A stretch of DNA of 64,000 nucleotides from Charina bottae. Its lineage: Eukaryota; Chordata; Lepidosauria; Squamata; Charinaidae. The notes under the pieces were generated by a model. The model ran no database searches. It was not told the origin of the DNA and saw nothing but the letters and a program-made list of their open reading frames with translations. A program made the translations under genes and the position numbers. The DNA lies in the NCBI GenBank assembly GCA_023362775.1, contig JALMGJ010000013.1, positions 26,762,274 to 26,826,273 of the forward strand, given 5' to 3'. Positions 1-10,657 of this stretch are shown here, in pieces; the first letter of the stretch is position 1, and every line of letters begins with the position of its first letter.

Positions 1-2500
1 AGCCACTGACACGCTGGCGCTGGGCGTGGAAATTAAGTCCGAGGATGGCCCGGCGGCAGCCGTCCCGCCCCTGCTGTCTCTCCCGGATACCTCCGCGCTC
101 CTCTCGGAGTGCAAGGGGGCGTTGTTGGCCACGGTGCCCATGCCCCAAGTTGTTCCTTCAAATGAAGGAAGCCCCCCGGCCGCCCAGGTGCCCGTAGCTC
201 CTCAGCCAGCAGCCCCCCCCAGCCCTCAGATTGTCCCTCTTGCTCAACTGATCCCTGTTGGTCAAGCTCTGCCCGCTTCCCAGGGAACAGGGGCAGCCGG
301 CAGCGGGCAGGGGACTGCAGTGGCACCGTCTCCGGCTGCCGCCGCCACTCCGCTGCTCTCGGTCCCTGGGTCCTCTGCAGCCCAGGCCACGGTCCTCCAT
401 GTTTCTGCCCCATCCCTTCTCCCGCTCACCCAGGTGTCGCCCCCTTCCCAGGTTGTCCCTCTGTCCCAGCCGGTTCCAGGGACCCAGCTGCTGTCCCCGC
501 CTCAGATGGTGCCTGTGTCCCCCACCCAGATCTATGCAGTATCCCACGGGGGCCCCCCTGCTCAGCTTGTCTCCATTCCTCAGGTGGCACAAGGCTCCCA
601 GCTTATCTCCCTGCCCCAAGTGGTGCCCACCTCTCAGGTGGTGACTCTGCAGCAGGGCGTGGGCAACCCCATCCAAATCCTGACAAGTGCTGCCCCCATC
701 AAGGTGGGCCCCGTGGCTGGGACCCCGCAAGGCGCGGTGGCTGCTGGATGCCTCGGCCAGAACAACGTCCACCTCCTCAATGCCGGCGTGGGCGTCACAG
801 CGCTGCAGCTTCCGGGCACGGCGCCAGGTATTTACCGATGGCTTCCAGAGTGGCTGAGCTCTGTGGCAGCCGTAATCAAGGACTTCTCCTAATGTTAGAG
901 GAAGACTAGGTATTCTCCGGAAAGTCAACAGTGAAAAGTTCAGAATTGGAAGGGGGTTGCTGTCTTAGAAATGGTGGCCCCTGTGCCGGATTCCTAGTCA
1001 ATAAAATTAATCAGAAACAGGGTTGTCCTTGTGCAGGAGTCTACAGTTATGATAGAGGTGTAGATACAGCATAGTCAACAAATAGTCAAGGAATGCAGGC
1101 TTTATATGCCACACGTTGCTTCCTGGCATCTCTGGCGCTGCTGCTGTAGTGGCCATTTCAAAAGTCTCTTCATGTAAAGGAAGGTAGAAGTGACCTTTGA
1201 GAGGAAGGGAAGGAAGGAACCAACCATTAAGGGAGAAGAAATGGCAACTCGGTCCTGACAAGGAAGAAAGTGTGGGAAAGACCCTCAAAATAACCCTGCC
1301 TTCATTTTGCTTGGTATAAGATAGTGAGAAATTCTGATGGGCTTTCAGGATTCTGTTATGCAACAATAAGGAGAGCCAGTTTGTGGTTAAGTGGTTAAGG
1401 CTAGTAACTGGGAGACCGCGAGCTCTAGTCCCGCCTTGGGCACAAACCCAGCTGGGTGACCTTGGGCCAGTCCCCCTCTCAGCCCTGGGAAGGAGGCCCT
1501 TCTGAAATCTTGCCAAGAAAACTGCAGGGACTTGTCCAGGCAGTCACCAGGAGTCAAAAACTGGCTCGAAGGCGCGCACACGCGTGTGCGTTCCTGGAAT
1601 CCCTGTGATGTCTTTTTCTTGACCCCTCAAGAGTGTCTCTCAGCTCGTGTTATACCAGTCAAAATCAAGGTGGGGTTATTGTGAGTTCCTTTCTCACGCT
1701 TTCCTCTTTCTCAGGACCAAGTTGCCATTCCTCCTCCCTCAACAGTCCGCTCGTTCCTTCCCCAAGGCCATCTCCACATTCCTCTACGCTCTGTGGCTAA
1801 ATCTGGAGACGAGGGAGACGCCGGGATCGAGTGATGGGGAGCCAGAATGGTAGAGACTTTTTTCTTTTGCCTAAAGGAGATTCTCTGCTGTCTTTCTGCT
1901 CTAGGTAACATTCTCCTGGCCAGCCCAGCCACCGGCAATAGCACCATCGTCACTGGCATGGCCGTCCAGCAAGGCAAGCTCATCCTCACAGCCGCCTTCC
2001 CCGCTGGCGTGCTGATGACCCCCATCCTCTCTGCTCCGGCAGCCTCAGCCTTGACTCTTCCCATCAAGCAGGAGGTCGCAGTGGCCACACCAGCAGCTCT
2101 GGGGGGCACCGAAGGCAACGGTGTGTTGCTTCCGGGGGTTCCCACAGTAGCCCCCCCTCTTTCAACTTCCGACGGCGCCGGGCCAGCCAGCGTGGCCTTT
2201 GGGACAGACCCCAGCCGAGCCAGCCTGCTTTCCAGCTTCTCCCAGCCAGAGACCCTGACCATGTCCCAACAGCAGGTGGTGTGGTCCAGCCCGGTTGGGA
2301 TGGATCTTCCAGGGAACAGCTCCGAGGGGCTGTTTGAGATGGAGAAGGGCTCCATAGAGGAGCTCCGGCTCCCCGAGGGTGAGGGCCTTCTGCTGGATGC
2401 TTCTGGAGATGACGCCATGGGTCCTGAAGCTCTGGACTCGGATGAGAAAGTGCTGACCCAGCTGCAGTCCGTGCCGGTGGAAGAGCCTCTGGACTTGTAA
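1..2500 (+). CDS. SIX5: SIX5 homeobox transcription factor, C-terminal part (last two exons)
   Basis: The window opens inside a coding exon that is open from base 2 and runs to 827, followed by a GTATTT donor. The next exon starts at 1905 after a CTCTAG acceptor and ends at the TAA at 2498-2500. The junction codon is split G|GT and the phases agree, giving 473 residues. The SIX domain and homeodomain lie upstream of the window; human SIX5 is about 739 aa. The visible part is the long activation tail, rich in Pro, Gln and Val with repeated QVVP/QLISLPQ-like units. The stretch GNILLASPATGN and the end LTQLQSVPVEEPLDL are diagnostic of SIX5. SIX5 is a nuclear DNA-binding activator of the SIX4/5 class. 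The intron (828-1904) holds a SINE. No clear AATAAA was seen just after the stop. The first ATG-like start inside the exon is not the gene start. Confidence 0.95.
1375..1566 (+). mobile_element. tRNA-headed SINE (type 2) in the SIX5 intron
   Basis: GAGAGCCAGTTTG...AGTGGTTAAGG head with B-box-like GAGCTCTAGTCCC, then GGTGACCTTGGGCCAGTCC and GCAGGGACTTGTCCAGGCAG. The tail is cut. Same family as 8745-8990 and 19988-20212. Confidence 0.75.
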
Positions 2501-4049
2501 GACTTGGACGGCTGGTGAGTCGTCACCTCCTCGGGCAACGTTCTTCTTCAGACTGAGAATTCTTGGGCTCCTGATCTTTCCCAGCGTAACTGAGTTTGGG
2601 AGTACTCAACGTGCCTCGATGGGAGAAAGCGCTCCCCTTTGCAGGCCCCCTGTCCGCCGGGGCTGCGGTTCCATCTTTGCACGGGGATGGTGTAACACTA
2701 CAGAGCTGGGGCATTTCTCCCTTCTGCCGTCCGTGCTGACCATGACAGACCACTGCTGGTGCGGCACACCTGGGCGCCGCCTTGTGGTTGCTGACAGAAT
2801 AGCCAACACTACTTCCTTCATACGGCAAAGGAGGGCTCGTGAAGGTCAGGTGTTCCCCTTCATATCCTCTTCGAACTTCCTTTCTAGTAGGTTCTCCTCT
2901 GGCATTTTCAGAGTCACAATAGAACTTGGGAAGCTGGGAACGTCCCACTCGGTGCAAGGAGAACGTCTGGGATAAAGTTGCATTTCCTTTCCTCTCGCCC
3001 ATGGTGCTAGGGATGGGGTCTGGCTACTGGTGTGATCCCAAATCCCACTTTGGAGGGGCAGGAAAATTATCCAGCTTCTCCCAGCTTTCGTTCTCATTTT
3101 TTTCTGTGGTGTTGAGGACAGCCTTCCCTGTCCTCCTTCAGGAGGGTGGCCTCTGACGGTATGGACATAATGATGGGGAAGAAACCGAACACATCTGGAG
3201 CATCCCAAGTTGGGGAAGGCTGTTTTGGGCCACGAGCGTGCCATCTTGGGGAGTTCAGATAACCCTGTTCTGAAATAGCGCTAGTCCTCCGTGGCAGAAA
3301 AGGCAGCTAGAATGTCTCCGATCCGTATGCCTGCATGCCTTGTCTGTGGAACAGATTTTGAGCATTTTCAATGAAGATAGGAGAGCTACAGAAACATTGG
3401 GCCAGCCATGACAGTCCTATCCATGAACAATGCAAGACATGGGATTGGATTCTGCACAGGTTGGTCCTCTAGTTAAAAGGTACATAGATTTTAGATACAG
3501 AATTAGCTTCTTAAGCCACAATGAAATTTAGTTAACGCCGTGACATCTCTATATTTTGGGGCTGGGAGCCAAAGGCAGCCGTCAACCAGTGCTACTTATG
3601 CGTGGGGTGGAGGGCCGGAATGGCCTGAAAGACAGAAATAATTTAGCATTATGGCAAAAACTTCATCCCCAATGTTCCCAAAATGTTTTGGTTCCCTTGT
3701 CACACATCTAAATCCTAAAGCCAGCAATCTGATTTTCTGTAAGGCGCAGGAAAAAAAATACATGAAATCTGTTTCTAATAGAAAGGTCTTTAAAAAACAC
3801 ATTTCCCCATAGTTTGCAACTCTCCTACCTGTATATTTGAGTTTCTATCATGTGGATCAAAGGAAAAAAGTACCATTTTTTCACACTACATTCATATAAT
3901 TTTTAGGAAATCTTAAGAAGTTGAGGGACACGAGAGAATGGATTTTAAGTACTGAAGCTATCCCAGTCATAAAATGAATTTGGAATTTAATATAAATTAA
4001 AATTGCCATATATGGACGGGGACGGGGGGGGGGGAGTAAAGCCTTAATG

Positions 4050-4159
4050 CAGTGTTTTTCAAACTTGGCCACTTTAAGATGTGTGGACTTCAACTCCCAG
4101 AATCCCCCAGCCAGCATGAAGTCCACACATCTTAAAGTGGCCACGTTTGAAAAACACTG
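4050..4159. mobile_element. hAT-type MITE, family B (palindromic)
   Basis: CAGTGTTTTTCAAACTTGG and its inverse at the other end enclose a nearly perfect palindrome built on GTGTGGACTTCAACTCCCAG. Flanks are CCTTAATG and CCCTAATG, an 8-bp duplication with one change. The family recurs throughout the window. Confidence 0.85.
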
Positions 4160-4374
4160 CCCTAATGGAATAATCTTGCATCAAACATACAGTCATAATA
4201 GGCTACCTTTTTACATTTCCTCCAGAAACATTATGCTTTTTAAAAAGAAAGTACCCATGTTCCTTACACGCAAAAATACTTTGTTCTAAACTGGAGACAT
4301 ATATTTTTTTGCAGAGAAAAATTGCAGATTGAAATCCTGGTTTTTCCAGCTAAAGCTGACAAATATTCTTTTTT

Positions 4375-5215
4375 TCTGGTTTAAACTTTATTAATTTTCA
4401 GAGTATAGCTAAAATACAAAATAGAAAAGCAAGAAAATAGAACTAAAGAAAGAAGAAAAAAACTATAAAAGTGCAAATAGACAGAAAACAAAGACGGAAA
4501 AGTGACTTCTGACTTTCTCCAATACAGATATAGATAAATTTACAAAAATAATCTCTTACCAATGATTAAACCATAGTAACATTATTTCTATTAAAATAAA
4601 CCAATTAATCATTAAAACCCAAAATCAGAACATCATTTTTTTTCTACCACAAGCAAGTACTCTAGAAGTGGTTGCCAAACAGATATAAATCCAGAAACTG
4701 AATGTTCTCTAATTAATGCTGTTAATTTAGCCATTTGGGCCAGATCCATTAATTTAACAATCCAATCTTCAACCATAGGTATCTGTGGATCTTTCCATCT
4801 CTGTGCATATAAAAGTCTTGCAGCTGTGATCATATATAAAAGCAAAACTCCATGTTGTTTCTCCAACTCCTTCTCCATCAAACCCAAAAGGAACAGTTCT
4901 GACTTTTTTTGTATATTCACTTTTAAAATCTTTTGGATAATAATGCATATTTGATCCCAATTTTTTTTTGGCTTTCTCACATGTCCACCAGAGATGATAA
5001 AAAGTTCCTTCTCCCTGTAAACACTTCCAACAAACAATAGTTACACCATTATACATTTTTGATAGCTTATCAGGGGTTAGATACCAACGATACATCATCT
5101 TATAAAAGCTCTCTTTTAAGTTATAATTTAAGGTGAATTTCGAACCTTTATTCCACATATTTTCCCATTGCTCCAGCATAATATTATATCCAAAATTCTT
5201 AGCCTATTTGATCAT
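4375..5215 (-). mobile_element. L1 LINE, 3' part of ORF2, frameshifted
   Basis: On the minus strand two overlapping frames give the C-terminal part of L1 ORF2: MMYRWYLTPDKLSKMY, CWKCLQGEGTFYHLWWTCEKAK, then RLLYAQRWKDPQIPMVEDWI. The family hallmark is the Cys-rich CWKC...HLWWTC block. The shift between frames is near 4980, beside a poly-T run. An AT-rich 3' UTR follows to about 4375. Confidence 0.85.
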
Positions 5216-5463
5216 GCCTTCTTTAACCTGGTCATAAGCTGAGAAATATTCTTGAGGGAATCCTGGAGAGCTGCTTTTAGTTAATGTGGACAGAACAAAA
5301 CTAGATAAGGTGGCCCAGAAGTCTACAACGTAAGGCAGCTTTCTTGCACTTTACTACTTGGTAGGGATGAGCAAATGCCAATTTTGTTTTCATCTGATTC
5401 TTACTTTATTGACTGAAAGCTGTACTCGGTTGTTTTAGCATCAATACAGTGCACATATTTCCG

Positions 5464-5592
5464 AGGGGGGGTCAAAAAGGTCATGATGGTAGCCGCAACT
5501 GTGTAATGAAAACCCCGCCCCTTTTACATGCATAAAAGGGCGGGGCTTTGATCACATGAGGCCGCCATCTTGACCTTTTTGGACCCACCCAT
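5464..5592. mobile_element. Palindromic MITE, family D
   Basis: Inverted arms around GTCAAAAAGGTCATGATGGT and GCCGCCATCTTGACCTTTTT, with a central GCCCCTTTTACATGCATAAA hairpin. The same arms recur near 15018-15182, with diverged parts near 9040-9132 and 53650-53790. No duplication was settled. Confidence 0.65.
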
Positions 5593-6052
5593 GGAGACAC
5601 CTCTGCCTGTTTGGCCTGAAAGGAAATAGTTCATGCACGTTTCCAATTTTTGTACTCACTTCTGAAGTGTATATTCTTGCAAGCATTCTTCCCATTGTGA
5701 ATTACGTGTTTTGCATACTTTTTCTCCAGTAGACACAAGGTGTTTTTTTTTTCCCAGCTACATATTTTTGCACGTACCTTTGGAATTGCAAACGGCATTA
5801 CAGTAGTTTTAAGTGTATATTTTACATGCATGTCCATTCCAGGTTCTGACATAGACAGGTCTGACATTTTTAAATAATATGATGGGCTATATTTCTCCAT
5901 TATCCCTCATGCTAAAATTGCAGTTGGTTTCAGTCCTGCAGGGCAGAAACGTGTAGCTCAAGTGATTTTTTTTTCTTTTAAGTACATGCAAAAAACACCC
6001 TCTTTCTGAACCACTTGGTATCTATGAAGGTTTTGAACTCAAAAACCATTAA

Positions 6053-6372
6053 GGTAAAGGTTCCCCCCGCACATTTGTGCAGTTGTGTCCGACTAGGGGC
6101 CGGTGCTCATCTCCGTTTGTTAGCCGAAGAGCCAGCGTTGTCCGAAGACACTTCCACGGTCATGTGGACAGCATGACACATGAGGAACGCTGTTACCTAC
6201 CCACTGAAGTGGTACCTATTCATCTACTTGCATTTGCATGCTTTCGAATTGCTAGGTTGGCAAGAGCTGGGGCTAGTGCGGGAGCTCACTCCATCACGCG
6301 GGGCTAGGGATTTGAACCTCCGAACTTGCGATCTTCTGATCGACAAGCCTGGCGTCTTACCCGCTGAGCCTT
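6053..6372 (-). mobile_element. tRNA-headed squamate SINE (type 1)
   Basis: Read on the minus strand: a tRNA-like head with A box (GCTCAGCGGGTAAGACGCC) and B box (GGTTCAAATCC), a body, and a 3' end GTCGGACACAACTGCACAAA then GGGGGGAACCTTTACC. The last 10 or so head bases are lost. Resembles the Sauria-type SINEs of reptiles. Confidence 0.8.
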
Positions 6373-6884
6373 TGTTGGATGGAATTACCAGTTGAGATAT
6401 ATTTAATTGTAAAGTGGGAAACTTCACAGTTCACTATATTGAGATAAATTCCATCAGTACGGCAAAGCAGTCATCTAATCGTTCTTTTCCAACACTACCT
6501 TTTTCTTGGGGTATCCAAATATAGCATTGTAATTTTTCTAAATATGCCCTCCCTCCGGTCAGGTACTACAGAATCACATCTTTTCCCACAGTTTGTGAGA
6601 AGCAATCATTTCTATAAGATATTTTTATATCTCTCCTTTGTTGTTTTTTATGTCTATTTGTGCCTTTTATATATATTTTATATATATATATATATATAAA
6701 TATATATTTTATCCTAAAACTCTGTCTGTGTGTATATTCATCCTATTGTGAATTCAGATTATACACTGATTTATGAGACAGTTTGCCTCCATAGTTGAGG
6801 AGTATGTTAAGTCTCAATATTTAAACCAAATTTTCAAGATTGCATATAGTTTACAATCAGGATAAGTCACCTGGCCCTCTAGAG

Positions 6885-7019
6885 CAGTGATTTTCAACCT
6901 TGGCAACTTTAAGACATGTGGACTTCAACTCCCAGTATTCTCCAGCCAGCTATGATGGATGGGGGATTCTGGGAGTTGGAGTCCACACGTCTTAAAGTTG
7001 CCAAGGTTGAGAAACACTG
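6885..7019. mobile_element. hAT-type MITE, family B
   Basis: Inverted CAGTG...CACTG ends with the CTTCAACTCCCAG palindrome. Flanks CTCTAGAG and CTCTAGAC. Confidence 0.83.
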
Positions 7020-8262
7020 CTCTAGACAGTTGAGACTACAAGTCCCACAATCTCTTGGCAATGCTCTTGCTGGCTGGAACTGATGGGAGTTGACATCTAT
7101 AATATCTGGAGGCCCTTTTGATCCTAGTTCTACAGTTACCAGTGTGTTTGCATACTTGTGGCTGCCATCTTGCCTTTCTTGACCACCTGTACACCCCCCT
7201 GCCTCCTGTTAATATCTAGTAATGATAATACCTTTAATGCAAGTTAAATATTATTTTGCCTAGGGATTGGTGAGGTTGGCAAGCGAAACAGAAATCCTGA
7301 AGGAAACGCCTTCAATTGGATAGATACCTAATTGTCTTTAATAGCCATTTGACTTTGCTTGCTGAGAAATTTTTAAAAATGCAACCACAGCCAAGAGTGT
7401 TTCATGACCGCCGCAAGAGGCTAATTTATATAAAAACGATTCAAGGCAAGAATGAAAACAATTTGGCTTTAGGCAACGTTGCTCATAAGAATTCAGTGAC
7501 AACCTTAGCCAGTTCACCCTAATTCACTCTTCTGAATACCAGTTTCTGTCCATAACCCTAATTATTCTGCCAGCATCTCAGATTTCAAGAACGTGAATGT
7601 TATTCCAGATCAAAGTTAGACTGTTCAGCTTTTGGCTTCCAAAAGGGGCCAGTTGGATATCTCTGGAGATAGTTGCAGTTAGTGCTCACATAGACCTAGC
7701 CATTAATTTGCCTTTTTGAAAAGTAAAAACAAGCATTAAAGTCATCCCAGATATGAGCTGCTGCGTCCCTGAACTGCACCAGTTCGAACAGATGGTCATT
7801 GACGCAGCCCTCCAGTGCATGGCGAGGAACCCAGGACCTTCCTGTGGAAAATGCGCTTGTGAACGTGGGGCGACTTCCACTCCAGGACAAAGCCAGGTTT
7901 TCCCTAGAGAGAGTTGAGTTGCTGGGAAGAAGTAAGGTAACCCAGGTTGGATAGTGTTACTCAGATGGCTGGGTAAGTAATACCATTTGGGGTGGGAGCA
8001 TGTGAGGGCTTTTCTGGTTCTTGAATTGGAAGATGCGAGGGGGGGTGGTGGAGGGACAGACCGAATGTCAGGTGAGCTTAACCCTTTGTAGGAATTAAAT
8101 CTTGCACTGGCATGAAAAATGCAGGAAGAGGAGCAGCTTGTAAGTTGCCGTAGGAATGAAAATTAGAATTTAGACTGAAAGGCTCTGAGTAGCAACATCA
8201 AGCTGTATAGCAAGACCAGATCTGGATTTATGTAGGTGATGTTATTGATTCATTCATTAGAT

Positions 8263-8429
8263 CAGCGTTTCTCAACCTTGGCCACTTTAAGATGTGTGGA
8301 CTTCAGCTCCCAGAATTCCCCAGCCAGCATGCTGAAGTCCACACATCTTAAAGTTTACTAGCATGCTGGCTGGGGAATTCTGGGAGTTGAAGTCTACACA
8401 TCTTAAAATGGCCAAGGTTAGAAACGCTG
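8263..8429. mobile_element. hAT-type MITE, family B
   Basis: CAGCGTTTCTCAACCTTGG and its inverse, with central GCATGCTGGCTGGGG repeats. Flanks CATTAGAT and CGTTAGAT. Slightly longer than its sisters because the centre is partly duplicated. Confidence 0.83.
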
Positions 8430-8744
8430 CGTTAGATGAATATCCCACCCTGCGTTCAGCAACTCAAGGCAGCCTACGTAATGCCCACTCCCTCTCCATT
8501 GCACTCAATAGTGCTGAGTGTCGAATTCAGCCTCACGGAAACGCAACCTGCTGCTTCGAAGAAAATAAAATTTGGAAAGCACGTTTTCTGGTCCCTAAAG
8601 CTGGAAATGTCACGTTGAAGATGGTTTCCTGCAGGGTAGTCTCAACAGTCATACAAAAGCAGACTACAGGCCCAAAGAAAAGGAGTGTGCCAACCAGACC
8701 AAAAAAAGGCACAAGTTGCAGAATTTCCTTATCATTTTTCAAGT

Positions 8745-8992
8745 TTTTTTTTTAATCCGTTCAATCGTGTCCGATTTTCAGAGACTGCCGCGACAAGTCC
8801 CTGCAGTTTTCATGGCAAGGTTTTTCGGAAGTGGATTGCCATTGCCCCCTTCCTAGGGCTGAGAGAGAGGGACTGGCCCAAGGTCACCCAGCCGGCTTTC
8901 ATGCCTAAGGCAGGACTAGAACTCACGGCCTCCTGGTTTCTAGCCTGGTGCCTTAACCACGACACCAAACTGGCTCTCGTTCTAAATAAACT
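8745..8992 (-). mobile_element. tRNA-headed SINE (type 2) with BovB-like tail
   Basis: Minus strand: GAGAGCCAGTTTGGTGTCGT head, GTTCTAGTCCTGCCTTAGGC, and the tail GACACGATTGAACGGATT followed by A's. Confidence 0.78.
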
Positions 8993-10657
8993 CATACTTT
9001 CTGGGTGAGCGATGTTCCAGAAACAGCCACTTGAAAGCGAGTCTGCAGCAGGTGGTCCACAAGGTCAGGTTTGATCGCACCTCCACGGCCGCAGTCTTGA
9101 CCTTTTGGACCACCCGCTGCGGACACCCCTGGCCGCTTGCCATCCTTCTGAAAGATTAGCTTCTGTGTGCTGGAAACGCTGGAGAAACAAGGTTGTATAT
9201 ACTTTTCAAGAAATGCCACTTCTTTTTGCCAAACGAGGAAGAGGAGAACAGCCCACCAAGGGCCCCAACTGAGCATGGCCAATAAGCCACAGCAGGAGAG
9301 AGGAGGATCCAGCACGTGGAGAGTTGAGGTCTTGCAGGTATACCACCATGAACCATTTAATAGAATACAGCCTTGTTTGGCAGGAAAGACCTTGACGCTT
9401 CTGTTCCGGCGCATCTGGGGAGATCACTCCATCAAGGCTTTGCCTTCCAGCCGTCCCTCGCTCGTAATGGATATTCCTTTCGCCTGCAGCTGCGAAAGCC
9501 TCTTGTTATTTACGTTGCAACAGGTTATTTGTCTGGCGAATAGCTGCCGGCTTGGTCCGAAACATGATCCCTGCATGGGAACAGCAGGAAACGGCAGAGG
9601 CAGGAACCTTGGCTTTCTGCCCGCACTGTCACCTGGCGAGGCCAGGAACAAAGGGAGACAAAGCCATTTTCAGAGGGACCCTACGAAAATATGCCACTTA
9701 TTTTACTCAGAAAGCGGAAGATTGAGAAACGACCACCGCTTCCCCACACCTGTGTGTTCGGAAAAGAGGAACCTTGTTATTATTGTGCTTCTAAGTTTTC
9801 CCTTTTTTAGAAGAGGAGTGAAGCCCTTAAAATTTATAAGATATCCTTGAAGGCGGGTTACATTTGATAAAATTCTTGGAGCTTAGGGACGGTGGTTGGG
9901 CAGGATTCCCAGTGGTTGTAGAAGCGTCTGTGTCCTGTTTAGTTCTTTGTCCCTTACCAATAATCAAGAAGAAGGGGGAAACAATCCACGTTGAAGCCAG
10001 CGTTAAATAAAGTGCAAATCAGAAAAGCTCTGAATTTTGGACAAATGGGCCGACTTTAGCAGATTTGGGGAACAAAAGGAGAGCTGGGCCTTTCCTTTCC
10101 AGTGTGTCTCCTGCTCCCCCCTCTGTAGGGGGCATCTCACATTTCCATTCCCTGACGACCCCCTCCACTGAAAGGTTTACCATCCCAGGGTGACGTGGTA
10201 AAAGTCTCCCTCGCTCTTCTTGCAGAGTTGGCCAATGGCTGGCCACAGCTGCAGTCTGTGTGGGCTGGGCCTGTAACCGATACCCCCCAAGACATCTACC
10301 CTGGGCAACTGTCTCTAGAGCCAGAAGACGGAGAAAGGGAGTCCTGAATGCACAGAGACCTGGGGCGAGAGAGAGGGACATGGCCACCAAAGTGGGAAAC
10401 GTGATGGGCACCGGCGTGGCGCCTCACTTCTCTTGGACACTCTCGTCCTGCTGAGACAGATCTGGCTTCCTCTTCCAACCAAACAGGACGGTCTCCCCTT
10501 CTTTGCTTCAAGGGCAGCAGTGTCTTCTACAGGCAGAACGTGTAGATGTTGGGTGGCCTTGGTGGACCTTCATAGATCGGTTTTAAAAGCCACAAAGCTT
10601 TGGAGCCCCCACCTTACATCCTCTGGGAAAGGGGAGTAAATTATTTCCCACTCAGCC

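Larger units (their letters stand above)
2501..10657. other. Intergenic region between SIX5 and the SIX1/2-like gene
   Basis: No gene was recognised. Contents are the SIX5 3' UTR, an L1 fragment, three family B MITEs, a family D MITE, a type 1 and a type 2 SINE, and a short (TA)n near 6670-6705. An open frame of 227 codons on the plus strand (9167-9850) has no recognisable domain. The last 250 bases probably hold the SIX1/2-like promoter, though no clear TATA box was seen. Confidence 0.6.

Noticed and set aside
9167..9850. 227-codon open frame upstream of the SIX1/2-like gene
   Set aside because: No recognisable motif, and several other frames overlap it. It may be upstream regulatory DNA but I cannot support a protein.
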